A stretch of 64,000 nt of DNA from Croceitalea rosinachiae (lineage in GTDB: Bacteria > Bacteroidota > Bacteroidia > Flavobacteriales > Flavobacteriaceae). How positions within the stretch are numbered: the stretch's first letter is position 1; every line of letters begins with the position of its first letter. Where the stretch lies: assembly GCF_031846445.1 (NCBI RefSeq), contig NZ_JAVRHR010000001.1, forward strand, positions 682,001 to 746,000. The letters run 5' to 3'. The position numbers were made by a program, and so were the translations under genes. Shown here piece after piece: positions 40,808-50,762 of this stretch. The notes below the pieces were generated by a model, which was not told the DNA's origin, ran no database searches, and saw only the letters and a program-made list of their open reading frames with translations.

Positions 40808-42574
40808 ATGAGCACCTTTTTAAACAACATACAAACACCTGATGACCTTAGGCAACTCAAAGTCAAAGAATTATCCATATTAGCACAAGAACTACGCGAG
40901 TTCATCATCGACATAGTTTCTACCAAAGAAGGGCATTTAGGAGCAAGTTTAGGGGTAGTAGAGCTGACTATTGCTTTACACTATGTTTTTGACACTCCAA
41001 AAGATAAACTTATTTGGGATGTTGGCCATCAGGCTTATGGGCATAAAATTTTAACCGAGCGAAAAGATATTTTTGAAACCAATCGTCAGTTAAATGGGAT
41101 TAGTGGATTTCCAAAGCGTAGTGAAAGTAAGTACGATAACTTTGGAACCGGGCATAGCTCAACTTCAATTTCAGCTATTTTAGGAATGGCAATTGCATCG
41201 CAATTAAAAGGTGATTTCAAAAGACAACATATTGCTGTTATAGGTGATGCATCCATAGCAAGTGGAATGGCCTTTGAAGGTCTCAACCACCTAGGTGTAA
41301 CCAAAGCTAATGTGTTGATTATTTTAAATGACAATGCCATCGGAATAGATCCAAGTGTTGGGGCCTTAAAAAATTATCTGACTAATGTAAAAAAAGGAAC
41401 GGCCAAGGATGAAAACATTTTTGAATGTCTAAACATGAATTATACTGGGCCAATTGATGGTCATGATTTGGACTTGTTACTTACCGAATTAGAACGCTTA
41501 AAAACTATCGAAGGCCCGAAGCTGTTACATGTTATAACTACTAAAGGCAAAGGGCTTCAAAAAGCGGAAGAAAATCAAGTAGCATACCACGCTCCTGGGA
41601 AATTCAACAAAGAAACTGGAGAACGAATTAAAAGAGTAAGTAAGGCTGAACCGCCAAAATATCAAGACGTGTTTGGCCATACACTGGTAGAATTGGCACA
41701 ACAAAATCAAAAAATAGTTGGTATCACTCCAGCCATGCCCACAGGGAGCTCATTAAAATATATGATGGAAGAAATTCCTGAAAGAGCTTTTGATGTAGGT
41801 ATTGCCGAACAACATGCAGTCACCTTGGCAGCCGGAATGGCAACACAAGGATTGACCCCATTTTGCAATATCTATTCTACTTTTTTGCAGCGGGCTTATG
41901 ATCAGTTAATACACGATGTGGCATTACAAAACCTATCTGTTATTTTTTGTTTGGACCGAGCAGGACTAGTAGGCCAAGATGGCCCTACACATCATGGTGT
42001 TTTTGATTTGGCCTATTTAAGATGCATTCCAAATCTGACCATTTTTTCTCCAATGAATGAAATTGAATTGCGTAACATTATGTATACTGCGCAACAAGAT
42101 TTAAAAGGCCCAATTGCTATTCGATATCCACGTGGAAGAGGGGTTACTATTGATTGGAGAACGCCTTTTTCAAAAATAGAAATTGGCAAGTCTGTGGAGT
42201 TAAAGAAAGGAAACAAAATCGCTTTTTTGACCCTAGGGCACATAGGAAATTTAATCTTTCAGCTCATTTCAGAGGTAGACACCCCAGAAAGTATTGGGCA
42301 TTATGATATGCGTTTTCTAAAGCCATTGGATAACCAAATATTGGATAAGGTCTTTACTCAATATGAACATATTATCACCCTTGAAGATGGTTGCGAAATA
42401 GGTGGTTTAGGGAGCTCAATAATTGAATATGCCAATAAAATGGAATTTGCTGGAACCATAAAAGTTTTTGCTATCAAAGATGCCTTTATTGAACAAGGAA
42501 CCATCGAAGAATTGCATAACATTTGTGGAATTGGCATGAAATCGATTAAAAAATATCTTGAAGATATTTTTTAA
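40808..42574 (+). CDS. dxs: 1-deoxy-D-xylulose-5-phosphate synthase
   Basis: 588 residues, about 30 shorter than E. coli DXS. The thiamine-diphosphate motif is GDASIASGMAFEGLNH...LNDN, with GHQAYGHKIL and the transketolase-like DRAGLVGQDGPTHHGVFDL in the second half. Known reaction: pyruvate plus glyceraldehyde 3-phosphate to DXP, the entry step of the MEP isoprenoid pathway that feeds the carotenoid genes at 25-27 kb. It is divergent from tadA and convergent with dgt, only 4 bp apart. Confidence 0.95.
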   Translation: MSTFLNNIQTPDDLRQLKVKELSILAQELREFIIDIVSTKEGHLGASLGVVELTIALHYVFDTPKDKLIWDVGHQAYGHKILTERKDIFETNRQLNGISGFPKRSESKYDNFGTGHSSTSISAILGMAIASQLKGDFKRQHIAVIGDASIASGMAFEGLNHLGVTKANVLIILNDNAIGIDPSVGALKNYLTNVKKGTAKDENIFECLNMNYTGPIDGHDLDLLLTELERLKTIEGPKLLHVITTKGKGLQKAEENQVAYHAPGKFNKETGERIKRVSKAEPPKYQDVFGHTLVELAQQNQKIVGITPAMPTGSSLKYMMEEIPERAFDVGIAEQHAVTLAAGMATQGLTPFCNIYSTFLQRAYDQLIHDVALQNLSVIFCLDRAGLVGQDGPTHHGVFDLAYLRCIPNLTIFSPMNEIELRNIMYTAQQDLKGPIAIRYPRGRGVTIDWRTPFSKIEIGKSVELKKGNKIAFLTLGHIGNLIFQLISEVDTPESIGHYDMRFLKPLDNQILDKVFTQYEHIITLEDGCEIGGLGSSIIEYANKMEFAGTIKVFAIKDAFIEQGTIEELHNICGIGMKSIKKYLEDIF

Positions 42575-42578
42575 AGTC

Positions 42579-43937
42579 CTACAAATGCCTACCCATAATT
42601 TTATTGTGTATATGAACTGCAGCACTATCTGATAGGCTCGCCACATAACAAGAAACATTCAATAAAATATCATACGTGGACTTTAAAATATCTTGATATT
42701 GCAATGGCAGGGTCTTTATTAATAGTTCATCATAAGTTGCGCCCTTATTTGTTTTAAGTTTCATTAATGCAGTGGTATAAACTTCAAGTATATCCCCTAT
42801 AATTTTATAGCCTGCCAACTCTTTTTCAATGACTTCGGTAGATTGATAAATATTAGAAACACTCAAACTGATAATATCATTAATCTGAGCTTCATATCGA
42901 CTTTTATCCAATAAGGCAACATCAAAGTCTCCACTTAAGATTTCAGTTTCATTTTCTTCAAAGACTCTCAAAGCATCATTGATCAAAGTGTTGATGGCCA
43001 AGGCTCTCAAATAACTCAAACGATCACTCGTATTTGTCATTTGATTATACTTTTTAGTATTAATAGTGTCTTTAACTAACTTGATAAAGTACTCCAAGGC
43101 ATAATCTTCAGAAATAAATCCTAGATTGATTCCGTCTTCAAAATCGATGATGGTATAGCAAATATCATCCGCCGCTTCTACCAAATAGGTCAAAGGATGT
43201 CGATAATAAGAAGTAGCTATAACACCTTCTTTTTTCCTTAGTCCTAGTTCATTGGCTATTGCTATAAACATTTCCTTTTCAGATTGAAAAAAGCCGAACT
43301 TTTTATCCGATATATGATTAGTTGGTCTTTTAGGTAGCGATTCTTTTGGGTATTTCATAAACGCCCCTAAAGTGGCATAACCTAGTCGCAACCCACCAGG
43401 CACTCCTTCTCTTGAAGCTGTTAGTAATTTAAGTCCATTGGCATTCCCTTCAAAATCGACTAAATCTTGATATTCTTTTGTAGTCAGCTCAGACCGATAT
43501 TTTGCCCCAATGCCTGATTTAAAAAAAGCTCCAATGGCCTTTTCTCCACTATGACCAAAAGGGGGGTTTCCAATATCATGTGCCAAAGAAGCCGCAGCTA
43601 CAATAGCACCAAAATCATTGAATCGATACCCATGTTTTTCTTTTAAATAAGGATATTTCTCCAATAATTTCTTTCCGGCAATTCTACCTAAACTTCTACC
43701 TACAACAGACACCTCTAAACTATGTGTCAATCGGGTATGCACAAAGTCTTTTCTTGAACCTACATCAATAGGCATAGGAATCACTTGGGTCTTATCTTGT
43801 AAGCATCTAAACGCAGAAGAAAATATGATTCGGTCATAGTCCACTTCAAAACCCAATCTAGTTTCATCTTGTAATTTTCGAAGTCTTTTCTCAGTATCTC
43901 CAAAACGTTTTAGAGAAAGTAATTGCTCCCAATTCAT
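42579..43937 (-). CDS. dgt: dGTP triphosphohydrolase
   Basis: 452 residues. HD-domain metal ligands are visible: HTRLTHSLEVSVVGR, then SLAHDIGNPPFGHSGE (the HD doublet) and LTYLVEAADDICYTIIDFEDG. Known reaction: dGTP to deoxyguanosine and triphosphate, controlling dNTP pools. Length and motifs match the Dgt branch of the family. It converges with dxs with a 4 bp gap. Confidence 0.92.
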   Translation of the reverse strand: MNWEQLLSLKRFGDTEKRLRKLQDETRLGFEVDYDRIIFSSAFRCLQDKTQVIPMPIDVGSRKDFVHTRLTHSLEVSVVGRSLGRIAGKKLLEKYPYLKEKHGYRFNDFGAIVAAASLAHDIGNPPFGHSGEKAIGAFFKSGIGAKYRSELTTKEYQDLVDFEGNANGLKLLTASREGVPGGLRLGYATLGAFMKYPKESLPKRPTNHISDKKFGFFQSEKEMFIAIANELGLRKKEGVIATSYYRHPLTYLVEAADDICYTIIDFEDGINLGFISEDYALEYFIKLVKDTINTKKYNQMTNTSDRLSYLRALAINTLINDALRVFEENETEILSGDFDVALLDKSRYEAQINDIISLSVSNIYQSTEVIEKELAGYKIIGDILEVYTTALMKLKTNKGATYDELLIKTLPLQYQDILKSTYDILLNVSCYVASLSDSAAVHIHNKIMGRHL

Positions 43938-44095
43938 GGGCTATTATTTAAAAAAATTAATATTTGCTATAAAACTATGCTTTTATATGAAGTTCCTATA
44001 AATAATAAGTGTTCTTTTCGCATTTGTATTTGGTAACATTATTTTAACCTTTAAGCAGAATTATAATAGCATTTTTGCTTACTTTCAAATGTATT

Positions 44096-46372
44096 ATGGG
44101 GGAAAATATATATGTTTTCATGATTGTCGCTTTGGCAATTTTAGCAATAACCGATCTTGTTGTCGGTGTAAGTAACGATGCCGTTAACTTTTTAAATTCT
44201 GCTATCGGTTCTAAAGCCATTTCTTTTAAAACCATAATGATCGTGGCTAGTCTAGGAATTGCATTTGGTGCTATTTCTTCAAGTGGTATGATGGAAGTAG
44301 CTCGTAAAGGCATTTTCAATCCTACTGAATTCGTATTTGCAGAAATCATGATCATTTTTATGGCAGTCATGATTACGGATATTCTGCTGCTCGACTTTTT
44401 CAATACCTTAGGCATGCCTACCTCTACCACTGTATCTATAGTCTTTGAGCTTCTGGGTGCTGCAGTTGCCATATCGCTAGTGAAAATAATTGGCATAGAT
44501 GGTACTTTTTCCGATTTAGGAAATTACATCAATACTGAAAAGGCAACAGAAATAATTATTGGCATTTTGTTATCAGTGTTCATCGCCTTTACCATTGGAG
44601 CGATTGTTCAGTTTTTTTCTCGGGTATTAATTTCTTTTGACTTTAAAGAAAAGTCCAAATGGGTAGAATCAACTTTTGGAGGCCTGGCAATTACTGCGAT
44701 TATTTATTTTATTATCGTAAAAGGACTTAAGAGCGCCTCTATATTTGACCCATCGATTTTAGATTTTATCGCAAACTCACCTGAATTGTTCCTTTTAGGC
44801 AATTTTATTTTTTGGACGCTGGTATCCTGGATTTTTTCAGCCTTATTAAAATGGAATATTTATAGGGTAATTATTGTAATAGGAACCTTTGCATTGGCCA
44901 TGGCTTTCGCAGGTAATGATTTGGTCAATTTTATTGGAGTTCCGATTGCGGCTCTACAATCTTTTCAAGATTGGCAAAGTTCTGGTGTTATAGCATCTGA
45001 ATTTAATATGCAGGGCTTGACCGCAGCTGTGAGAACTCCAACTGCGTTACTCTTAATTTCTGGAGGTATCATGGTGATTACCCTATGGTTTTCTTCGAAA
45101 GCTAAAAGCGTTGTAAAAACAAGCGTAGATTTGGCGCGTCAAGATGAGGGTGATGAGCGTTTTGAACCAAATTATTTATCACGACAAGTAGTTAAACTTT
45201 CTGTTGCTGCATTTGAAAATGTGTCTGCAGTTTTTCCACCATCCTTGAAAGCCAAAATTGACAAACGCTTTGAAGTTCCATATAGTTACGTCCCGAAAAG
45301 TAAGGTGCAAGATACGCCCGCTTTTGATATGGTAAGGGCGGCTGTCAATTTGATGGTGGCCAGCGTTTTGATTTCAATTGCCACTTCGATGAAATTACCG
45401 CTATCAACAACTTATGTCACTTTTATGGTAGCTATGGGCACCTCTTTGGCTGATAGAGCATGGGGTGCTGAAAGTGCGGTATACAGGGTTGCCGGGGTGT
45501 TAAATGTTATTGGTGGATGGTTTTTTACGGCTTTCAGCGCTTTTACCGCGGCGGCTATTATCGCTTATATTTTACATCTCGGTGGGTTTATTGCTTTAGT
45601 TATTTTATTGGTCTTAGCTGCAACGCTGTTGTTAAGAAACTATATGGCCCATAACAGAAAAACCAAAGTAATTAAAGCCGAGGACAGCCTAAGAAGGGCC
45701 GAAAGTAGTTCTGTACAAGGTGTCATTGAAGAAAGTGCTGATAATATTGCCAATATGATTAAACGCAGCAATAAAATTTATACAGGTGCCATCAATGGTT
45801 TGGCTAGACATGATTTGGAAGCTTTAAAGAAAAATAATAAAGGGGTCTCTAAAATGTCAAAAGAGATTGAAGGCCTTCAAAATAACATTTTCTATTTCAT
45901 CAAAAATCTAGATGATTCAAGTGTCGGTGGGGCCAGTGATTTTTATATTGCGCTTTTAGGGCATTTACAAGATTTGGCACAATCGCAGGAATATATCTCA
46001 AAAATAGGCTTGACCCATGTGAACAATAATCACAAAAAGCTTAAATACAATCAAATAAAAGAGTTAAAAGACCTAGACCAACATTTAGAGCAACTTTTCT
46101 CAGATACTTCTGAGGTTTTCAGCAATCGGTCCTTTGAACGTATTGGTAGTATGCTTGCTACTCGGGATTCATATGTAGAACTGGTGGATGAAAAAATCAA
46201 AAAACAAGTTGCAAGAACCAGAACAGAAGAATCTAGTCCTAAAAATACTACGTTATACTTTTCTCTTTTAACGGAAAGTAAAGATTTGATCAAGGCCACT
46301 ATGAAGCTTTTAGAGCTTTATTATACGGAACATGACAGTTCTATTGCTCCTGCAAAAATTTTAAAAGATTAA
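44096..46372 (+). CDS. PiT-family phosphate transporter with PhoU-like tail
   Basis: About 758 residues from ATG 44096 (MGENIYVFMIVALAIL); the frame upstream to 44075 is unlikely. Two PiT halves are visible, each with the GVSNDAVNF-type signature (LVVGVSNDAVNFLNSAIG; MAFAGNDLVNFIGVPIAA) and PTSTTVSI or PLSTTYVTFMVAMG. From about residue 545 on the protein is helical and soluble (SADNIANMIKRSNKIYTGAING; LKDLDQHLEQLF), resembling PhoU. Known role: Na+ or H+ coupled phosphate uptake; the PhoU part would gate it. Confidence 0.88.
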   Translation: MGENIYVFMIVALAILAITDLVVGVSNDAVNFLNSAIGSKAISFKTIMIVASLGIAFGAISSSGMMEVARKGIFNPTEFVFAEIMIIFMAVMITDILLLDFFNTLGMPTSTTVSIVFELLGAAVAISLVKIIGIDGTFSDLGNYINTEKATEIIIGILLSVFIAFTIGAIVQFFSRVLISFDFKEKSKWVESTFGGLAITAIIYFIIVKGLKSASIFDPSILDFIANSPELFLLGNFIFWTLVSWIFSALLKWNIYRVIIVIGTFALAMAFAGNDLVNFIGVPIAALQSFQDWQSSGVIASEFNMQGLTAAVRTPTALLLISGGIMVITLWFSSKAKSVVKTSVDLARQDEGDERFEPNYLSRQVVKLSVAAFENVSAVFPPSLKAKIDKRFEVPYSYVPKSKVQDTPAFDMVRAAVNLMVASVLISIATSMKLPLSTTYVTFMVAMGTSLADRAWGAESAVYRVAGVLNVIGGWFFTAFSAFTAAAIIAYILHLGGFIALVILLVLAATLLLRNYMAHNRKTKVIKAEDSLRRAESSSVQGVIEESADNIANMIKRSNKIYTGAINGLARHDLEALKKNNKGVSKMSKEIEGLQNNIFYFIKNLDDSSVGGASDFYIALLGHLQDLAQSQEYISKIGLTHVNNNHKKLKYNQIKELKDLDQHLEQLFSDTSEVFSNRSFERIGSMLATRDSYVELVDEKIKKQVARTRTEESSPKNTTLYFSLLTESKDLIKATMKLLELYYTEHDSSIAPAKILKD

Positions 46373-46381
46373 ATTAGTCTT

Positions 46382-47089
46382 ATGAGTAGAATTATATGCT
46401 TTATTAGCATTCTCTTTAGCTTAGCTTCAAATGCCCAAGAAATATCTGGAGTGGAATTATTGGAGAAAACGATAGCTTATCATGATTCTAATAATCAATG
46501 GGGAACATTTCAAGGTACTTTTAAAGTTGTGATGCAGACTCCAAATGCTTCAGAGCGCCTCAGTAGTATAGCCATTGATTTGCCCAGAGAATTGTTTACT
46601 CTTGAGGTAAAGAAAGATGATAATTCTTATGCCTATGTTATTGATAAAGATTCTTGTCAAATTTCACTCAATGGAGAGATAGATCCTAGTAAAGAGGCAA
46701 TAAAAGAGTTTCGACTGACCTGTGAACGTGGCAATATGTTCAAAAACTATTACACCTACCTGTATGGCCTACCCATGAAGTTAAAAGATACTGGCACTCA
46801 AATAGACCCAAAAGTTCTAAAAAAGAGTTTCAAAGGCAAAGATTATTTGGTCTTAAAAGCCACGTACGATGTTGAAGTTGGCGGAGATACTTGGTATTTC
46901 TATTTTGACCCCAACACCTATGCCATGGAGGTTTACCAGTTCTACCATGATGAAGCAAAAAACGACGGAGAATACATTCTGCTGAAAGGTATGGAAGAGA
47001 TTAATGGAATCAAAATGCCACAAACCAGAGCTTGGTACTACAATAAAGATGATAAATATTTGGGAACGGATATTCTATCAAAAGACTAA
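46382..47089 (+). CDS. Exported DUF6503/LolA-like protein
   Basis: 235 residues with a signal peptide (SRIICFISILFSLASNAQ). The body is beta-rich, opening GVELLEKTIAYHDSNNQWGTFQGTF and ending EINGIKMPQTRAWYYNKDDKYLGTDIL, the plan of outer-membrane-lipoprotein-sorting-like (LolA/DUF6503) proteins of Bacteroidota. It follows the phosphate transporter by 9 bp. The substrate is unknown; lipid carrying is a family-level guess. Confidence 0.72.
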   Translation: MSRIICFISILFSLASNAQEISGVELLEKTIAYHDSNNQWGTFQGTFKVVMQTPNASERLSSIAIDLPRELFTLEVKKDDNSYAYVIDKDSCQISLNGEIDPSKEAIKEFRLTCERGNMFKNYYTYLYGLPMKLKDTGTQIDPKVLKKSFKGKDYLVLKATYDVEVGGDTWYFYFDPNTYAMEVYQFYHDEAKNDGEYILLKGMEEINGIKMPQTRAWYYNKDDKYLGTDILSKD

Positions 47090-47090
47090 A

Positions 47091-47675
47091 TTATCTATAA
47101 AAATTCATCTCATCTAAATACTTCCAAACAGCAGTAGGTAAAAGTGGGCGGATGTTTTTGCCTATCGCATGCTGCTTTCTAATAAATGTGGAGGATACTT
47201 CCATAACAGGTGCGTCAACATGGTGTATTTTAGAATGGTTTTCAAATTGATGTTCTACTTTACCCTCTGAAATTCTGGGATATACATACAGGTCGTAGCG
47301 TTCTAAGATGACCTCATAATTTTTCCACTTGTGAAAACTTTTTAAGTTGTCTTCTCCCATGATTAGACAAAAGCTATATTCTTTAGGATATTTCTCTTCT
47401 AAATGAGCTAAGGTATTTATGGTATAATTCGGTTGGGGCAAATTGAACTCAATCTTGCTAGGTTTCAATTTTTGATAATCTGCGGTCGCTTCAAAAACCA
47501 TTTGATAACGGTGGTGATTGTCCAACAATGTTCTTTTTTGCTTAAAAGGACTTTGAGGAGTGATCACAAACCAAACTTCATTTAGGTCTGAAAATTCTAC
47601 CATATGATTTGCTATGGCCAGATGTCCTATATGAATTGGATTAAATGTCCCGAAATAAAGACCAACTTTTTTCAT
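47091..47675 (-). CDS. nadD: Nicotinate-nucleotide adenylyltransferase
   Basis: 194 residues. The nucleotidyltransferase motif is GLYFGTFNPIHIGHLAIA (HxGH), with the SSTFIRKQ ISSTxIR-like motif near the C-terminus. Known reaction: nicotinate mononucleotide plus ATP to deamido-NAD. Its start overlaps the stop of gmk by one base; the order yicC-gmk-nadD is common in Bacteroidota and points to one operon. Confidence 0.95.
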   Translation of the reverse strand: MKKVGLYFGTFNPIHIGHLAIANHMVEFSDLNEVWFVITPQSPFKQKRTLLDNHHRYQMVFEATADYQKLKPSKIEFNLPQPNYTINTLAHLEEKYPKEYSFCLIMGEDNLKSFHKWKNYEVILERYDLYVYPRISEGKVEHQFENHSKIHHVDAPVMEVSSTFIRKQHAIGKNIRPLLPTAVWKYLDEMNFYR

Positions 47676-48274
47676 TACTCCTCTTCTTGGGGGTTCAATG
47701 AAACGCCAACAAAATCGGCAACCAATTTGTGAGCTTCGTTAAGCGCAATATCAAGATCATAGTTTTTAATAACTGCATCAAATTGTGGTGCAGTTGCCAA
47801 TTCAACAGATGCTTTGGCGATTCGCATATTGATCTTGTCATCACTTTCTGTACTGCGCTTTTTTAGTCGAATTTTTAATTCATCAACACTAGGTGGTTTT
47901 ACAAAAACCGCTAAAGTTTCCTTTGGGAATTTCTTTTTAATCCGGAGCCCGCCTGCAACATCAATATCGAAAATCACATTTTTGCCCTCTGCCCAAAGAC
48001 GTTCGACCTCGCTTTTTAATGTTCCATAAAAATTATCGCGATAGACCTCTTCCCACTCTAAAAAGTCATCGTTTTTGATATGTTGTTTAAACTCAGTAAT
48101 AGAAATGAAATAATAGTGCTCCCCATTCTTTTCTTTTCCCCTTCTTGTTCTTGAGGTCGCAGAAACAGAGAATGCGAGATTTAATTCGGGCTGTTCCAAC
48201 AAATGCCTGACAATAGTCGTTTTACCACTTCCTGAAGGTGCCGAAAATATGAGAAGTTTACCTCCCTCACTCAT
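47675..48274 (-). CDS. gmk: Guanylate kinase
   Basis: 199 residues. The P-loop FSAPSGSGKTTIV and the SATSRTRRGKEKNGEHYYF region (GMP binding) are complete. Known reaction: GMP plus ATP to GDP plus ADP. It overlaps yicC by 4 bp and nadD by 1 bp. Confidence 0.96.
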   Translation of the reverse strand: MSEGGKLLIFSAPSGSGKTTIVRHLLEQPELNLAFSVSATSRTRRGKEKNGEHYYFISITEFKQHIKNDDFLEWEEVYRDNFYGTLKSEVERLWAEGKNVIFDIDVAGGLRIKKKFPKETLAVFVKPPSVDELKIRLKKRSTESDDKINMRIAKASVELATAPQFDAVIKNYDLDIALNEAHKLVADFVGVSLNPQEEE

Positions 48275-49128
48275 AATACGTTGAGCATTTGTTCTTTTAT
48301 CTTCTCAAGTTCATCTTTCATCTGAACCACCAATTGCTGCATGGGTGCATAATTAGCTTTTGAGCCAATAGTGTTGATTTCACGGCCTATTTCTTGCGAA
48401 ATAAACCCAAGCTTTTTTCCGTTGGAATCGTCTGAATGCAATGTAGTCTTAAAATAATCAAGGTGGTTCGCTAAGCGGACTTTTTCTTCGGTAATATCAT
48501 ATTTTTCTAAATAATAAATCAATTCTTGTTCAAAGCGATTGGCATCTAAATCGACCTTTAAATCTGCTACCGCTTTTTCTAAACGCTCGCGAATGGTTCC
48601 TAAACGCTTGACATCCATATCTTTTACTTGCTGCAAAAGCTGTTCTAAAGTGGTCAATCTATTTACAAAGTCTGTTTCTAGAACCTTACCCTCCTCTGTT
48701 CGAAATATGTTAATAGCCCTTAAAGCTTGCTTTAAAGCAGCCTCTATCGTCTTAAACTCTTCAGGATCTATGTCTTCTTTATCTGTTTTTAAAGTATCAG
48801 GCATTCTAAGGGCAAGTTCTAGTAGTTTTACCTCATCACCATCGGCAATATCACGCAATTGATCCATATACTTTTTGACCACCCCAGCATTGACCTCTGT
48901 GGTTGTATCTTCTCCTGTGATTTCGATATAAAGGCTAAAATCTATTTTACCTCGAGTCAGCGAATCGGCAATGGTCTTACGAAGTTCTAGTTCTTTTTCA
49001 CGAAATGCCTGAGGAATTCGAGCATTAATGTCCAGATTTTTACTGTTAAGCGATTTAAGTTCTAGACTTATTTTTTTAGATGGCAGTTGAACAACGTGCT
49101 TCCCATAACCGGTCATGGATTGAATCAT
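48271..49128 (-). CDS. yicC: YicC-family endoribonuclease
   Basis: 285 residues, normal length. It opens MIQSMTGYGKH, the YicC hallmark, with SLNSKNLDINARIP and the C-terminal KKLGFISQEIGREINTIGSKAN block (DUF1732). Known: YicC proteins are endoribonucleases that act in RNA turnover. First gene of the yicC-gmk-nadD operon. Confidence 0.93.
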   Translation of the reverse strand: MIQSMTGYGKHVVQLPSKKISLELKSLNSKNLDINARIPQAFREKELELRKTIADSLTRGKIDFSLYIEITGEDTTTEVNAGVVKKYMDQLRDIADGDEVKLLELALRMPDTLKTDKEDIDPEEFKTIEAALKQALRAINIFRTEEGKVLETDFVNRLTTLEQLLQQVKDMDVKRLGTIRERLEKAVADLKVDLDANRFEQELIYYLEKYDITEEKVRLANHLDYFKTTLHSDDSNGKKLGFISQEIGREINTIGSKANYAPMQQLVVQMKDELEKIKEQMLNVL

Positions 49129-49195
49129 AGAAAAATTCTAGGTTTTGACAAAGGTATACAAATGGAGTTTTACCATTTAGCATTTAGACATCATC

Positions 49196-50008
49196 TTAAT
49201 CTAATTCCCTCACCCAAATGTTACGATAACTTACCCTGCTATTATCTTGATGGTCTTGCAATTGTATCGGGGCTTTGCCATGAGTACTATTTTTGGGCCA
49301 TCCAATATATTCTGTGGTTCCTTCAATTTCATAGTGGTCTTGGATTAAGATACCATTATGAATTACGGTAATCGTACCTGCTTTTAATTTTTCACCTTCC
49401 GTCCCAAACTCTGGGGCATGATAAATGATATCATAGGTATTCCACTCACCAATAGGTTTTGAAGCCATTGCCAAAGGAACAGATTGTTTATAGATGGAAC
49501 CTACCTGTCCATTCACATAGGTAACATTGTCATTATTATCCAACACTTGTACTTCATAGCGATTTTGAAGAAATATGCCACTATTTGCCCTACTTTGCCC
49601 TTCACCTGCTATCTCGGCAGGGGATTTCCATTCTACATGCAACTGAACGCTTCCAAAGTTTTGCTTGGTCTGAATGCTTCCTGTTTTATCTTTTACGGTC
49701 ATGCTACCGTCATCATTCAAATGCCATTTGGCATCAGAGCTGTCCGCCACATGAATCCAATTATCAAGACTCGTTCCGTTAAATAAAACAATAGCATCAC
49801 TTGGCACTCCGTTTTCGCCAACAACAACTTTAGGAGGAACAGGTTTATATAATTCGGTCTCCTCAGGCTTTTTTGGCTCTTTACCTTGATATTTTGTTTT
49901 GGAAACCATATTTTCAGATATTACTTCGTCACCAACCTCAACTTTAGTTGTTTCTTGACAACTCAGCAAAAGAGGGATGATGTAAAGACAAGAAATATAT
50001 CTTTTCAT
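49196..50008 (-). CDS. DUF1080 lipoprotein, 3-keto-glycoside hydrolase-like (1)
   Basis: 270 residues. A lipoprotein signal ends at LLSC. The DUF1080 domain has FNGTSLDNWIHV, NFGSVQLHVEW, SGIFLQNRYEVQVLDN, GEWNTYDIIYHAP and IQLQDHQDNSRVSYRNIWVRE in the usual order. Known for the family: some members (3-keto-disaccharide hydrolases) split 3-keto-glycosides made by GMC-type or Gfo/Idh-type dehydrogenases. It lies 2 bp from a second DUF1080 gene and close to an isomerase and GMC gene, so it fits that role in the periplasm. Confidence 0.87.
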   Translation of the reverse strand: MKRYISCLYIIPLLLSCQETTKVEVGDEVISENMVSKTKYQGKEPKKPEETELYKPVPPKVVVGENGVPSDAIVLFNGTSLDNWIHVADSSDAKWHLNDDGSMTVKDKTGSIQTKQNFGSVQLHVEWKSPAEIAGEGQSRANSGIFLQNRYEVQVLDNNDNVTYVNGQVGSIYKQSVPLAMASKPIGEWNTYDIIYHAPEFGTEGEKLKAGTITVIHNGILIQDHYEIEGTTEYIGWPKNSTHGKAPIQLQDHQDNSRVSYRNIWVRELD

Positions 50009-50009
50009 C

Positions 50010-50762
50010 TTAAAGCTCTTTAATTTTTATATTTCTGTACCCGATAGAAATGGCTTCTCCGTGATCTTGCAATGCAATTTTACCGGTTTTTGATTTGCCA
50101 AAAACCTCCCATGTCTCGAATTTAGAATTGGCTACCATAGTCTCCCAACCCTCCCCATTGACCGGAAATTCAACGATTTTAATTCCATTTAATACCACAA
50201 TGCCTTCATTGGTTTTGTGATTGATCGTTATCAAATAGGTATTCCATTCACCAATAGGTTTTACCACATCTTTTGACGGAGCTACCATATCATAAAGTGC
50301 TCCTGCTTGATGGGTAGTACCATTCTTTGCATCTGGATGATTGATATTGTCTAAGACTTGAATCTCTGGCCCAGTATAATATGGTTCTGGATATTTTTCA
50401 TCTTCAACCACCGACCACATGATTCCACTATTGGCTCCCTCAGTAACCATCCATTCTATGGATAATTGAAAATTGGAATATTCTTTATCTGTAACCATAT
50501 TGAACCTAGTCCCATCTTTGCGGTAGGAAGACGTTCGTAATATCATCGCGCCATCTTCCAATTGCCATGCATCGGGAACTTCCTTACCAGGATATACATG
50601 CCAACCATCAAACGAGGTGCCATCAAAAAGTACTTGCCACCCATTCTCTTCTTGAACCACTTCTTTTTCAACTTCAACAATCTCGGTAGTTGTTTCTTGT
50701 TTTTCCTTTTGTTTGCATCCTAAAACAAATACAACTGTTAAAAAAATCATTAGCTTTTTCAT
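50010..50762 (-). CDS. DUF1080 lipoprotein, 3-keto-glycoside hydrolase-like (2)
   Basis: 250 residues. Lipobox VLGC, then a Glu/Val-rich linker. The DUF1080 domain shows FDGTSFDGWHVY, NFQLSIEWMVTEGANSGI, PEIQVLDN, GEWNTYLITINHK and KIALQDHGEAISIGYRNIKI. It is a paralogue of the neighbour at 49.2 kb, diverged in the loops, so the two may differ in glycoside preference. Its start overlaps the isomerase gene stop by 4 bp, one operon. Confidence 0.87.
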   Translation of the reverse strand: MKKLMIFLTVVFVLGCKQKEKQETTTEIVEVEKEVVQEENGWQVLFDGTSFDGWHVYPGKEVPDAWQLEDGAMILRTSSYRKDGTRFNMVTDKEYSNFQLSIEWMVTEGANSGIMWSVVEDEKYPEPYYTGPEIQVLDNINHPDAKNGTTHQAGALYDMVAPSKDVVKPIGEWNTYLITINHKTNEGIVVLNGIKIVEFPVNGEGWETMVANSKFETWEVFGKSKTGKIALQDHGEAISIGYRNIKIKEL